In this document: positions 26,164 through 33,896 of the stretch, in pieces
Numbering within the stretch: the stretch's first letter is position 1
Layout: each line of letters opens with the position of its first letter
NCBI GenBank assembly: GCA_014728085.1
Contig: WJMF01000050.1
Coordinates: 1 to 49,654 of the forward strand
Origin: Candidatus Zhuqueibacterota bacterium
GTDB taxonomy: Bacteria > Zhuqueibacterota > Zhuqueibacteria > Residuimicrobiales > Oceaniaggregativiventaceae
DNA length: 49,654 nucleotides
Direction of reading: 5' to 3'
The notes under the pieces: generated by a model
Seen by the model: the letters and a program-made list of their open reading frames with translations, nothing else
Told to the model about the DNA's origin: nothing
Databases searched by the model: none
Translations under genes and position numbers: made by a program

Positions 26164-28149
26164 ATGCAACCATCAAAAACCAAACTTCCGGAAAATGCTT
26201 ATCGCCCGCTGGAAAAGGGGGAAACCTACAACCCCGTGGTGCCGGTCGATAAACCTTTGCCCGAAGTCACGGCGTATTCGCTTTTGTGGGGCCTCTTTTA
26301 TGCGGCGATTTTTAGCGCTGCGGCCGCATATCTGGGACTGAAAATCGGCCAGGTGTTTGAAGCTGCAATTCCAATTGCCATTCTGGCTGTGGGAACATCG
26401 GTTTTTACCAAACGCAAAAATGCACTCTCGGAAAATGTTATCATTCAATCTATCGGAGCGGCGTCAGGTGTGGTCGTCGCCGGAGCTATCTTCACCATTC
26501 CGGCTCTCTACATCCTGGAGCTGGATGCCGCATTTTTCCAAATTTTTCTCGCCTCGCTGTTCGGTGGATTCCTGGGCATTCTTTTTCTTATCCCGTTCCG
26601 AAAATATTTCGTCCGGGAGATGCACGGTCACTTTCCCTTCCCTGAGGCAACCGCAACCACGGAAGTCCTGGTGGCCGGGGAATCCGGAGGAGAACAGGCA
26701 AAAATTCTTCTCAAAGCCATGATCGTCGGCGGCCTTTATAATTTCTTTATGGGTACATTTCAGTGGTGGAGCGAAGTATTCGAGTCGAGAGCAATTCCAA
26801 TTCTGAAAAAAGTAGCCGAAGACGCCAAACTCGTCTTTCATCTTAATGTTGATGCCGCAATCATCGGACTCGGCTATATCGTAGGCTTGAAATATTCTGC
26901 GATTATTGCCGCCGGTTCATTCATGTCCTGGTTCGTCTTTATACCGGTCATTTACTTTTTCGGCCAGCATCTGGATATGGTGGTGGGCAGTACGGCTTCT
27001 CAGCTTATCGCCAACATGAGTGCTGAAGAAATTTTTGGCGCCTATGTACGCCATATCGGTATCGGCGGTATTGCCTGTGCAGGTATCATCGGTATTATTA
27101 AAAGTTCAAAAATTATTTCCGGGGCGATCAAGCTTGCCGGCAAGGAAATTTTAAGCGGAGGTAAAAAGCTCGGCGGCGAGGATGTTCGCACACAACGGGA
27201 TATGTCGATGGGTGTTATCGGCGGTTTGATCCTTTTAACGCTTGTCGCCATCTTTGTTTTCTTCCAACTCGGCGTTGTTCATAATCTCTGGCACGCTGTA
27301 GCGGGCTTGCTCATCGTCTTTGTCGTTTCATTCCTGTTCACCACCGTTGCCGCGAGAGCAATTGCGATTGTGGGAACAAATCCGGTTTCCGGTATGACGC
27401 TGATGACCCTGATTCTTTCTTCCCTCATTCTGGTGAATGTCGGCCTTTCCGGTGAACAGGGCATGATATCCGCCCTCATCATCGGCGGGGTTGTTTGTAC
27501 CGCCCTGTCCATGGCAGGAGGCTTTATCACCGATCTCAAAATAGGCTACTGGCTCGGAACAACACCCCTCACACAACAAAAATTCAAATTCCTCGGTACG
27601 CTGGTCGCTGCCGCCTCGGTCGGACTGGTCATTATGATGCTCAATGAAACGCACGGTTTTGTCGGTAAAGATGCTCTGGTGGCACCACAGGCAAACGCCA
27701 TGGCGGCTGTTATTAAACCGCTGATGTCAAATCAGCCCGCTCCCTGGATGCTCTATCTGGCCGGCGCCTTTTTCGCCCTGATTCTGGAAATGATCGGTAT
27801 TCCGCCTCTGGCCTTCGCCCTCGGTCTTTATTTGCCGCTGGAACTCAATACACCGCTGTTGGTCGGTGGTATTGTTGCCCATCTGGTGGCCAAAAGCACA
27901 GCCGACGCGACAAAAAGCAGAAAACGCAAAGAACGAGGCACCCTTATCGCTTCCGGATTTATCGCCGGTGGCGCCATTATGGGCGTCGTTTCCGCCTTTT
28001 TCAAATTTGTCCATCTGGAAGAGGTTCCCTTTATCAAACCCATCATCCTGTCACAATGGGCGGATACACATGGCGGTGAACTTTTGGCCCTGGCCCTGTT
28101 TACCGGCCTGGCATTTTACCTCTATTATGATGCCAAACGCGATAGTTAG
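26164..28149 (+). CDS. OPT-family oligopeptide transporter
   Basis: The 661-residue protein has about 14-16 hydrophobic segments and the bacterial OPT marks: YSLLWGLFYAAIFSAAAAYLG near the start, FPFPEATATTEVLVAGE near 160-176, NPVSGMTLMTLILSSLIL near 412 and PPLAFALGLYLPLEL near 545. Members move oligopeptides, or metal chelates in the YSL branch, across the inner membrane by proton symport. The start is supported by AGGA 7 nt before the ATG. It is followed after 2 nt by the arabinokinase-like glycosyltransferase gene, so the two share a transcript. Confidence 0.93.
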   Translation: MQPSKTKLPENAYRPLEKGETYNPVVPVDKPLPEVTAYSLLWGLFYAAIFSAAAAYLGLKIGQVFEAAIPIAILAVGTSVFTKRKNALSENVIIQSIGAASGVVVAGAIFTIPALYILELDAAFFQIFLASLFGGFLGILFLIPFRKYFVREMHGHFPFPEATATTEVLVAGESGGEQAKILLKAMIVGGLYNFFMGTFQWWSEVFESRAIPILKKVAEDAKLVFHLNVDAAIIGLGYIVGLKYSAIIAAGSFMSWFVFIPVIYFFGQHLDMVVGSTASQLIANMSAEEIFGAYVRHIGIGGIACAGIIGIIKSSKIISGAIKLAGKEILSGGKKLGGEDVRTQRDMSMGVIGGLILLTLVAIFVFFQLGVVHNLWHAVAGLLIVFVVSFLFTTVAARAIAIVGTNPVSGMTLMTLILSSLILVNVGLSGEQGMISALIIGGVVCTALSMAGGFITDLKIGYWLGTTPLTQQKFKFLGTLVAAASVGLVIMMLNETHGFVGKDALVAPQANAMAAVIKPLMSNQPAPWMLYLAGAFFALILEMIGIPPLAFALGLYLPLELNTPLLVGGIVAHLVAKSTADATKSRKRKERGTLIASGFIAGGAIMGVVSAFFKFVHLEEVPFIKPIILSQWADTHGGELLALALFTGLAFYLYYDAKRDS

Positions 28150-28151
28150 AA

Positions 28152-29237
28152 ATGAATCTCTGCTGTTATATAACAGGGCACGGATACGGGCATGCGGTGC
28201 GCTGCATCGAAATAATGCGAACCCTTTTGCAAATGGTCCCAACAACGCAAATCCGGGTTCGGACGTGCGCGCCGCAATGGCTCTTTTCTCCGCTTCAAAA
28301 TGAACGGTTTAAATACAAGTCTGCCTTGCTCGATGTGGGCGCTCTGCAAAAGAACAGTTTTTCTGTGAATAAAGAAAAAACCCTCAAATCGTATGCCGGT
28401 TTGATAAAGAAAAAAAAAGCTCTCCTCGAAAAAGAGACCGCGTTTCTAATAAAAGAAAAAATCGACCTTGTTATCAGCGACATCACCCCCCTTGCCTTTG
28501 ATGCGGCAAAAGAATGCAATATCCCCGCCTATGCCGTTGGAAATTTTTCGTGGGACTGGATCTATAAAGACTGGTTGGACGAATATGAGGACTATCGATA
28601 CGTTATAGAAGACATTGAAAATTCATACCGCAAGGCAGACGGGCTTTTTAGATTGCCCTTTTATGGTGATATGGAAATTTTCAAAAACATAGTGGACGTT
28701 CCTCTCGTTGTTCGCAAAGCCCGGATAGCGGCTGACCGGGTAAAGCAAAAATTAAATTTCCCTGCTGATAAAAAATGCATCCTGCTCGCCTTACGCGACA
28801 CTGATCTGGACGTGGTTGACTGGACAAGAGCTGCCGGGATTTCAGAATTCTGCTTTGTTTCCACCTCCGAAAAATATAGAGGAGGCAATATTCACTCGAT
28901 CAAAGAGGGCGTTTTGCCATTCGAACAAGTGCTCAATGCCTGTGATGCCGTTTTGTCCAAACCCGGTTACGGTATTGTTTCGGATTGCATCGGTAACCAA
29001 AAACGCATCCTCTATATCCCACGGCAGGATTTTATCGAGGATTCCATTTTAAGGCATAATCTGGAAATTTACTCCACCTGTGAAGAAATGTCGCTTGAAC
29101 AATATAAAAAGGGAGACTGGCTTTCCAAGCTGAAGGATTTATTAAATAAACCCGATCATTGGCCGCCCATTCAAACCAATGGATCGGAAAAACTTGCTGA
29201 AAAAATCCATTCCTCCATGGCAAGGCACTATCAATAG
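28152..29237 (+). CDS. Glycosyltransferase-like protein related to the N-terminal half of plant L-arabinokinase
   Basis: The 361-residue protein has a GT-B-type layout. ITGHGYGHAVRCIEIMRTL lies at 7-25, DLVISDITPLAFDAAKE near 108, GNFSWDWIYKDW near 137, FKNIVDVPLVVRKAR near 175 and SKPGYGIVSDCIG near 265. As I recall, these blocks match in order the region before the GHMP kinase domain of plant arabinokinase, whose function is not well defined. Here the domain stands alone, without the kinase. A UDP-sugar-dependent transferase is the likely class; substrate unknown. Translation is probably coupled to the OPT gene (2-nt gap, weak ribosome-binding site). Confidence 0.78.
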   Translation: MNLCCYITGHGYGHAVRCIEIMRTLLQMVPTTQIRVRTCAPQWLFSPLQNERFKYKSALLDVGALQKNSFSVNKEKTLKSYAGLIKKKKALLEKETAFLIKEKIDLVISDITPLAFDAAKECNIPAYAVGNFSWDWIYKDWLDEYEDYRYVIEDIENSYRKADGLFRLPFYGDMEIFKNIVDVPLVVRKARIAADRVKQKLNFPADKKCILLALRDTDLDVVDWTRAAGISEFCFVSTSEKYRGGNIHSIKEGVLPFEQVLNACDAVLSKPGYGIVSDCIGNQKRILYIPRQDFIEDSILRHNLEIYSTCEEMSLEQYKKGDWLSKLKDLLNKPDHWPPIQTNGSEKLAEKIHSSMARHYQ

Positions 29238-29361
29238 TAATCCCGCAAGAGTTTTATACCTGTCAAGCCGGTTTTTTGGCATCCTGATTCACCCGGACAG
29301 ACATGCCCGGGACGGGGATTTCTATAAAAGTTGACGCGAAAAACAGGCGGGAAGGGCTTTA

Positions 29362-29766
29362 TTATTCTGTTTTGACTTTTGTGCCGATGACCAGTTTTTC
29401 CAGGCCATTTTGTTTCGCAATATCCATTACCTCTACAACCAAACCGTGCTCCGCCTGTTTGTCGGCTTTAAGAATGAGTGTTTTTTGTTCCGAGTAGGGA
29501 AGCAGAGCTTTAATCTCCTCAGCCAGGTTCCCAGGTTCTACAGGCTTGTCATTAAGAAACATTTGACCTTCCTGATTGATATAGACCACCATTCGTTCCA
29601 CCCTGGCAATCTGCCGGCTTTTGGTGGCCGGAAGTTCAAGTTTCATGCCCGGCTGTTCGATAAAACTGGACGTTACCATAAAAAAGATGAGCAATATAAA
29701 CATAACATCGATGAGAGAGGTTACATTTATATTGACACGCTTTTTGCTTTTTTCGCTGAACTGCAC
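29362..29766 (-). CDS. exbD: ExbD/TolR family energy-transduction protein
   Basis: The 134-residue protein has a short basic N-terminus, one membrane segment with the essential Asp (SLIDVMFILLIFFMVTSSF, Asp 20) and a periplasmic domain ending KLVIGTKVKTE. It couples proton flow through the ExbB/ExbD complex to a TonB-like partner. The ExbB and TonB genes lie directly upstream on the same strand, with a 10-nt gap to exbB. TolR is the alternative name, but the TonB-type partner favours ExbD. Confidence 0.92.
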   Translation of the reverse strand: MQFSEKSKKRVNINVTSLIDVMFILLIFFMVTSSFIEQPGMKLELPATKSRQIARVERMVVYINQEGQMFLNDKPVEPGNLAEEIKALLPYSEQKTLILKADKQAEHGLVVEVMDIAKQNGLEKLVIGTKVKTE

Positions 29767-29776
29767 CTTTTCCTCG

Positions 29777-30394
29777 CTATTCCTGAATTCTTTTTATTTT
29801 TTGTACCAGGCGGGTGGAATATTTTTCAATATCAAGTATGAAATTTTCAGCTCTGTTTGTAAAATAATTATAGGCGACCAGTATAGGAATACCAATGACC
29901 AATCCCGTGGCGGTGGTGATCAGCGCTTCGGAAATACCCCCGGACAAAGCTCTTGCCTGTCCTGCTCCCTGTGTTGAAATAACCGTAAAAACCTTAATCA
30001 TTCCGATTACCGTTCCCAATAATCCGAGCAAAGGCGAAATGCTGGCAATGGTTTCCATGACCGACAACCCCTTTTCCAGAGAACGCACTTCCTGCCGTCC
30101 CTGTTCTTCGGTTAATTCTTTTATCTCCTCTTTGGGATACTCTTGCAAATTCAGAGCAACCAGCAAAATATTGGCAAAGGGGCCGCTGTGTTTCCGGCAT
30201 ACCCGATTGGCCAATTCAATGTCCTTTTGTGTCTCGATCGATTCGACAACCGAAATAATTTCCGGAATCAAAATCTTTCGTTTGCGCAAAACAAAACTCT
30301 TTTCAATAATAATCGCCACCCCGATCACCGAGCATAACAACAGGGGAATCATAACAATGCCACCGCGCGAGAGATAAGAAATAATTTGTTCCAT
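29777..30394 (-). CDS. exbB: MotA/TolQ/ExbB proton channel family protein
   Basis: About 205 residues with three membrane segments: GIVMIPLLLCSVIGVAIIIE near the N-terminus, and the conserved pair ASISPLLGLLGTVIGMIKVF and GGISEALITTATGLVIGIPILVAYNYF. It forms the proton channel with ExbD. The start is placed at ATG 30394 (MEQIISYL), which has GGAA shortly upstream; an in-frame ATG at 30409 lacks a ribosome-binding site but cannot be excluded. Middle gene of the tonB-exbB-exbD set. Confidence 0.92.
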   Translation of the reverse strand: MEQIISYLSRGGIVMIPLLLCSVIGVAIIIEKSFVLRKRKILIPEIISVVESIETQKDIELANRVCRKHSGPFANILLVALNLQEYPKEEIKELTEEQGRQEVRSLEKGLSVMETIASISPLLGLLGTVIGMIKVFTVISTQGAGQARALSGGISEALITTATGLVIGIPILVAYNYFTNRAENFILDIEKYSTRLVQKIKRIQE

Positions 30395-30418
30395 AAGGTT
30401 CCATTCCATGTTTTTCGT

Positions 30419-31345
30419 TTATCGCTGTATGAAATATATAAACTTCCAGGTCAAATCCAGGTATTTATCGGGAAAATCGTCCGGCAAGGAGCGAAAAGGG
30501 TCTGAAGCCCTAACCGCATTCAGGGCTGTTTCTGCCAGCGCTTTGTGGCCGTTATAGCCGATTAGTTCAAGATTGTCAACCTGACCATTCTTTAACAGGC
30601 GAAATTTCAAATCAACTTCGCCGGAAATCGCTCCCATGCGATAAAATGCCGGTGGCGGATAATTGTGATCTCTTAACCGGCCTTTCATATATTGAATATA
30701 GGGCGCCCACTGCCAGTTATAAGTGCTTAGAGAAATCTGACCGGCATTCTTGCTCGATGAGGATTGATTGTCCCAATTCATATCATCGGAAAAATCACCT
30801 GGCTGCCTTTGGTTTTTCGAACCGCGTAACAGCTCCGGGTTGAAGGGCTGATAAGATTGTCTTTGCGGCATTTCAACGGGTGTACCACTATCCTCTTGCC
30901 GCGGTTCATCCGGTGACGCCTCTTCAGTAATCACCTCTGTCGACGCCGGTTTATCCAGCGAGGCCGCGGCCTCTGACTCGCCTTGCTGTCCTTGCTGGTC
31001 GCCGGCAAAAAGTTTATAGTCGGTTTGTCCGTCACTGAATGGCCTCGCCGCTGTCAAGGTTTCATCACGATTCATATCCTGAGCCCGGGCATTTTTATCG
31101 GATAAAAACTGTGCATCACGCGGCGGCTCTTCGACCGCCGCAGACTGAGGCGTTTCCACCAAGTCGAAAACCAGCGGCTCACTCTCGGGTTCAGTCTCCA
31201 TCTCCGGAGATAAGGGTATAAGCGATGTTAACTGATTGAAGAAATCAAAACAGGACAAGAACAAGAGATGACATAATAAAGATACAAACAGCGCGATTTT
31301 AAATATATGCTTGCGAATCACCGGGAGGTCTCTTCTTTTATCCAT
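30419..31345 (-). CDS. tonB: TonB-family energy transducer
   Basis: The 308-residue protein has one N-terminal membrane segment (about 15-33), a long acidic, Pro/Glu/Ser-rich periplasmic stretch (about 45-200) and a C-terminal TonB-like domain (GEVDLKFRLLKNGQVDNLELIGYNGHKALAETALNAV, then DPFRSLPDDFP). It should carry energy from ExbB/ExbD to outer-membrane receptors. No receptor gene is in the window. Its ATG lies 28 nt inside the cutA gene, a long overlap that suggests coupling; a later start would remove the overlap but also part of the basic N-terminus. Confidence 0.87.
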   Translation of the reverse strand: MDKRRDLPVIRKHIFKIALFVSLLCHLLFLSCFDFFNQLTSLIPLSPEMETEPESEPLVFDLVETPQSAAVEEPPRDAQFLSDKNARAQDMNRDETLTAARPFSDGQTDYKLFAGDQQGQQGESEAAASLDKPASTEVITEEASPDEPRQEDSGTPVEMPQRQSYQPFNPELLRGSKNQRQPGDFSDDMNWDNQSSSSKNAGQISLSTYNWQWAPYIQYMKGRLRDHNYPPPAFYRMGAISGEVDLKFRLLKNGQVDNLELIGYNGHKALAETALNAVRASDPFRSLPDDFPDKYLDLTWKFIYFIQR

Positions 31346-31638
31346 TCCATATAATCATAAGCACCGGCGACTATGGGCAAAGCGATAATCTCCGGGACCT
31401 GATAAGAATGATTCTCCTTTACTGTCTTTATGAGCTCGTCAATCAACTTTTGCCGCGTTTTCATGATCACCAGGATTTCCGCTTCGTTTGAAATACTCCC
31501 CTGCCAGTGAAATCGGGAATGTACCTCTGATACGATATTGGCACAGGCGATCAATCGCGCTCCAAGCAGCACCTCTATACATTTTTCAGCTTGTGGTTTA
31601 TCGGCAAAAGTTACAAAAACGAGCAAAAAATTTTCCAT
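31318..31638 (-). CDS. cutA: CutA divalent-ion tolerance protein
   Basis: The 106-residue protein is a typical CutA1: FVTFADKPQAEKCIEVLLGARLIACANI at the N-terminus, FHWQGSISNEAEILVIMKTRQ in the middle and VKENHSYQVPEIIALPIVAG near the end. CutA1 forms a PII-like trimer; the old link to copper tolerance is not firmly explained. The length is usual. It precedes and overlaps tonB by 28 nt, and follows the SDR gene by 69 bp. Confidence 0.95.
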   Translation of the reverse strand: MENFLLVFVTFADKPQAEKCIEVLLGARLIACANIVSEVHSRFHWQGSISNEAEILVIMKTRQKLIDELIKTVKENHSYQVPEIIALPIVAGAYDYMEWIKEETSR

Positions 31639-31707
31639 ACCGAATCCTTAAAAATGATACTATTGCCAAATACCCTGAACATCGGGCAAAATCAATAAAT
31701 ATTCAGG

Positions 31708-32694
31708 TCACGAAATCCAGTTTTCCGATTTATACCATTCGGCCGTGTCCCGTAATCCCTCTTCGAGATCAATCCGGGGCCTGAATCCCAGAACTTGTTT
31801 GGCTCGTCTGTTGCTGCACAACCAGCTGGATTGTTTCATCTCTCTGACTTTATCGCGGTTCAAAAGTGCCGGTTTTCCCTGCAACCGGAACCAACCAATC
31901 TGCAGAAAAGAAACCAGATCCAGGAGCCGGTAAGGAATATGCAGAGTTATGGTCTTTTTATTCAAAATCCGCGACAAAAGTTTTCCGATGGTCAACCAGT
32001 CGTATTCGCCATCATCACAGATAAAAAACACTTTTCCATTTGCCTCGCGCGACTCTGCCGCCAGTCGCAGCCCTCTTATCAGATCGTCTACGTGGACCAG
32101 GCTGATCTTTTGCCTGCCATCGCCGAGTACCGGTAAAACGCCTTTATTAACGTTCTGAAAATAGGCCAAAATATCTTTGTCCCGGGGACCATATACGGAC
32201 GGAGGACGCACAATGGTTGCGGCATGGCTCGAGGCATAATCCAGAACCGCTTGTTCCGCCATCAGCTTTGTCTGGCCGTAAATGGAAATAGGATGCGGTT
32301 CATCCGCTTCAGTTACCGGCTCTCCGTGCCGGCCGGGTCCGGCCGCAGCCTGACTGCTGGCAAAAATAAATTTTTGATGAGATGGGCCAAACCGATCGCA
32401 GAGCATCAAAAGCTGAACTGTAATTTCATAATTACCTGCAAGATATCCGGCACGATTTTTTGCTTTTGTCGTGCCGGCGAGATGATATACAAAATCAGCC
32501 TTTTCAATAACGCCTTGCAATATTTCCGGTTTTCTCAAATCGGCAGTACAATACTCCAGCGTTAAACCCTCTAGCCAGCGTAAATCACTCGTCCGTCGAA
32601 CCAGACAGGTGACCTGAATACCATCCTGAATTAACCGCTCCACCAATGTACTGCCGATAAAACCATTACTTCCCGTAACCAGGGCTCTGGTCAT
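31708..32694 (-). CDS. NAD(P)-dependent epimerase/dehydratase, extended SDR family
   Basis: The 328-residue protein has the SDR Rossmann motif VTGSNGFIGSTLVERL at the start, the FVYHLAGTTKAKN block, the catalytic YGQTK (Tyr-x3-Lys, near 142-146) and VRPPSVYGPRDKDI. It probably epimerises, dehydrates or reduces a nucleotide-linked sugar or a 3-beta-hydroxy compound; the sequence does not decide which. It is the first gene of the minus-strand group that ends with exbD, though it need not share their job. Confidence 0.9.
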   Translation of the reverse strand: MTRALVTGSNGFIGSTLVERLIQDGIQVTCLVRRTSDLRWLEGLTLEYCTADLRKPEILQGVIEKADFVYHLAGTTKAKNRAGYLAGNYEITVQLLMLCDRFGPSHQKFIFASSQAAAGPGRHGEPVTEADEPHPISIYGQTKLMAEQAVLDYASSHAATIVRPPSVYGPRDKDILAYFQNVNKGVLPVLGDGRQKISLVHVDDLIRGLRLAAESREANGKVFFICDDGEYDWLTIGKLLSRILNKKTITLHIPYRLLDLVSFLQIGWFRLQGKPALLNRDKVREMKQSSWLCSNRRAKQVLGFRPRIDLEEGLRDTAEWYKSENWIS

Positions 32695-32839
32695 ACGTTC
32701 TCCTTTTCAGAATGAACAGCCGGAACCGGAAAATGTTCCTCGACAAAGGCACAAAAAAAAGTTTTTATTTGCAACATAGCAAAAAAACCTGTAGTTTCTA
32801 AAACTAAAAAATATTTATGGCAAATCAAATTAAAAACAG

Positions 32840-32858
32840 GTAAACTTTGTTTACAAAG
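32840..32858. promoter_or_regulatory. Compact overlapping palindromes in the leader of the second Asp-box gene
   Basis: GTAAAC-TTT-GTTTAC (32840-32854) overlaps CTTTG-TTTA-CAAAG (32845-32858). Both are perfect and lie 12 nt before the start codon, so they could be an operator or fold in the mRNA near the ribosome-binding site (GAGAG). The 175-bp divergent gap holds nothing else of note. Confidence 0.35.
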
Positions 32859-32869
32859 AGAGAAAAATC

Positions 32870-33865
32870 ATGCATCGTATCGTCATCATCTTATTGATCC
32901 TGGCAGGTCTGGTGAATCTTTCGTTCAGCCAAAACCAGATTCTCTATGCTGTAACCCGGGCCACCTCTACCTATCGTATCGGCCAGAGCGAGTTTCCCTC
33001 CATAGGCCTCTTCTCCAGCCGTGATTTGGGAAAAACCTGGAAACATTATGGATGGTATTATTCAAAATGTTTCTCTGTTTCCGTGGTCGAAAAGAGCAAT
33101 GATAATTGTTTCTTTTATCTGTCCTGCGGTAATGGCATCTTAAAATCATCCGATTGCGGCGAAAACTGGGGAATATCAACGGGCTGGACGATGACAGAAT
33201 GCCTGAAAACCGCTGTGCATCCGGACTATCCGGATGTAATTTATGCCGCTACCGCTTATGGAATTTTTAAATCCAGTGACGGCGGTAACTCCTGGATTGA
33301 AAAAAACCGGGGACTCACCTCAACGTTTACCGCTGATATACTCGTCGATCCGGATCATCCGCAAGAATTATATTGCGCCACTGAATCCGGTATCCATAAA
33401 AGCGAAAATGGCGCAGACCTCTGGCAACCCATCGCTCTGCTGGGCAAAGGGATAAGAACCATTGTTCAACATCCAAAACACCCCGAGCTGATGGCGGCCG
33501 GGACGGAAGACGATGGTGTTTTCATTTCCCGGGATCGCGGTAAAACCTGGGTTTCCCGCAAACAGGGCCTGGGTATTCCCACCGTCTATGCCATTGCATT
33601 TACGCCCCGGGAGCGGGAGACGCTCTATGCAGGTACTTATAAAGGCGGTATTTACAAAAGCACCAACCTGGGAGCGCTATGGCAGCCGGTTAATCAGGGT
33701 CTGAAAATGAAAAAAATACATGCTCTGGCAGTCAATCCGCAGAATCAGAACCAAATTTTCGCCGGCACCATGGGTGACGGGGTGTGGAAATCGGATAATG
33801 GCGGAACGTCATGGCAATTTACCGGACTCGAAACCAGTGAAGTCTGGTACCTCGTTTTTAAATAA
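32870..33865 (+). CDS. Secreted Asp-box (BNR-like) beta-propeller protein, copy 2
   Basis: The 331-residue protein has a signal peptide (MHRIVIILLILAGLVNLSFS) and six or seven Asp-box turns (SSRDLGKTW, KSSDCGENW, KSSDGGNSW, KSENGADLW, SRDRGKTW, KSTNLGALW, KSDNGGTSW). This implies a beta-propeller exported from the cytoplasm. It is a paralogue of the protein at 6405-7391. Here it sits 31 bp before a large secreted glycan-active candidate, with which it is likely cotranscribed, so a carbohydrate-related role is more plausible for this copy. No sialidase catalytic set is seen. Confidence 0.8.
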   Translation: MHRIVIILLILAGLVNLSFSQNQILYAVTRATSTYRIGQSEFPSIGLFSSRDLGKTWKHYGWYYSKCFSVSVVEKSNDNCFFYLSCGNGILKSSDCGENWGISTGWTMTECLKTAVHPDYPDVIYAATAYGIFKSSDGGNSWIEKNRGLTSTFTADILVDPDHPQELYCATESGIHKSENGADLWQPIALLGKGIRTIVQHPKHPELMAAGTEDDGVFISRDRGKTWVSRKQGLGIPTVYAIAFTPRERETLYAGTYKGGIYKSTNLGALWQPVNQGLKMKKIHALAVNPQNQNQIFAGTMGDGVWKSDNGGTSWQFTGLETSEVWYLVFK

Positions 33866-33896
33866 ATTATCCTTAAACAACAACCGGGAAGCCGTT

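Noticed and set aside
7540-32775. TTGCAACATA shared by the intergenic regions near both Asp-box genes
   Set aside because: The 10-mer lies in different orientations relative to the two genes and could be chance in AT-rich DNA.
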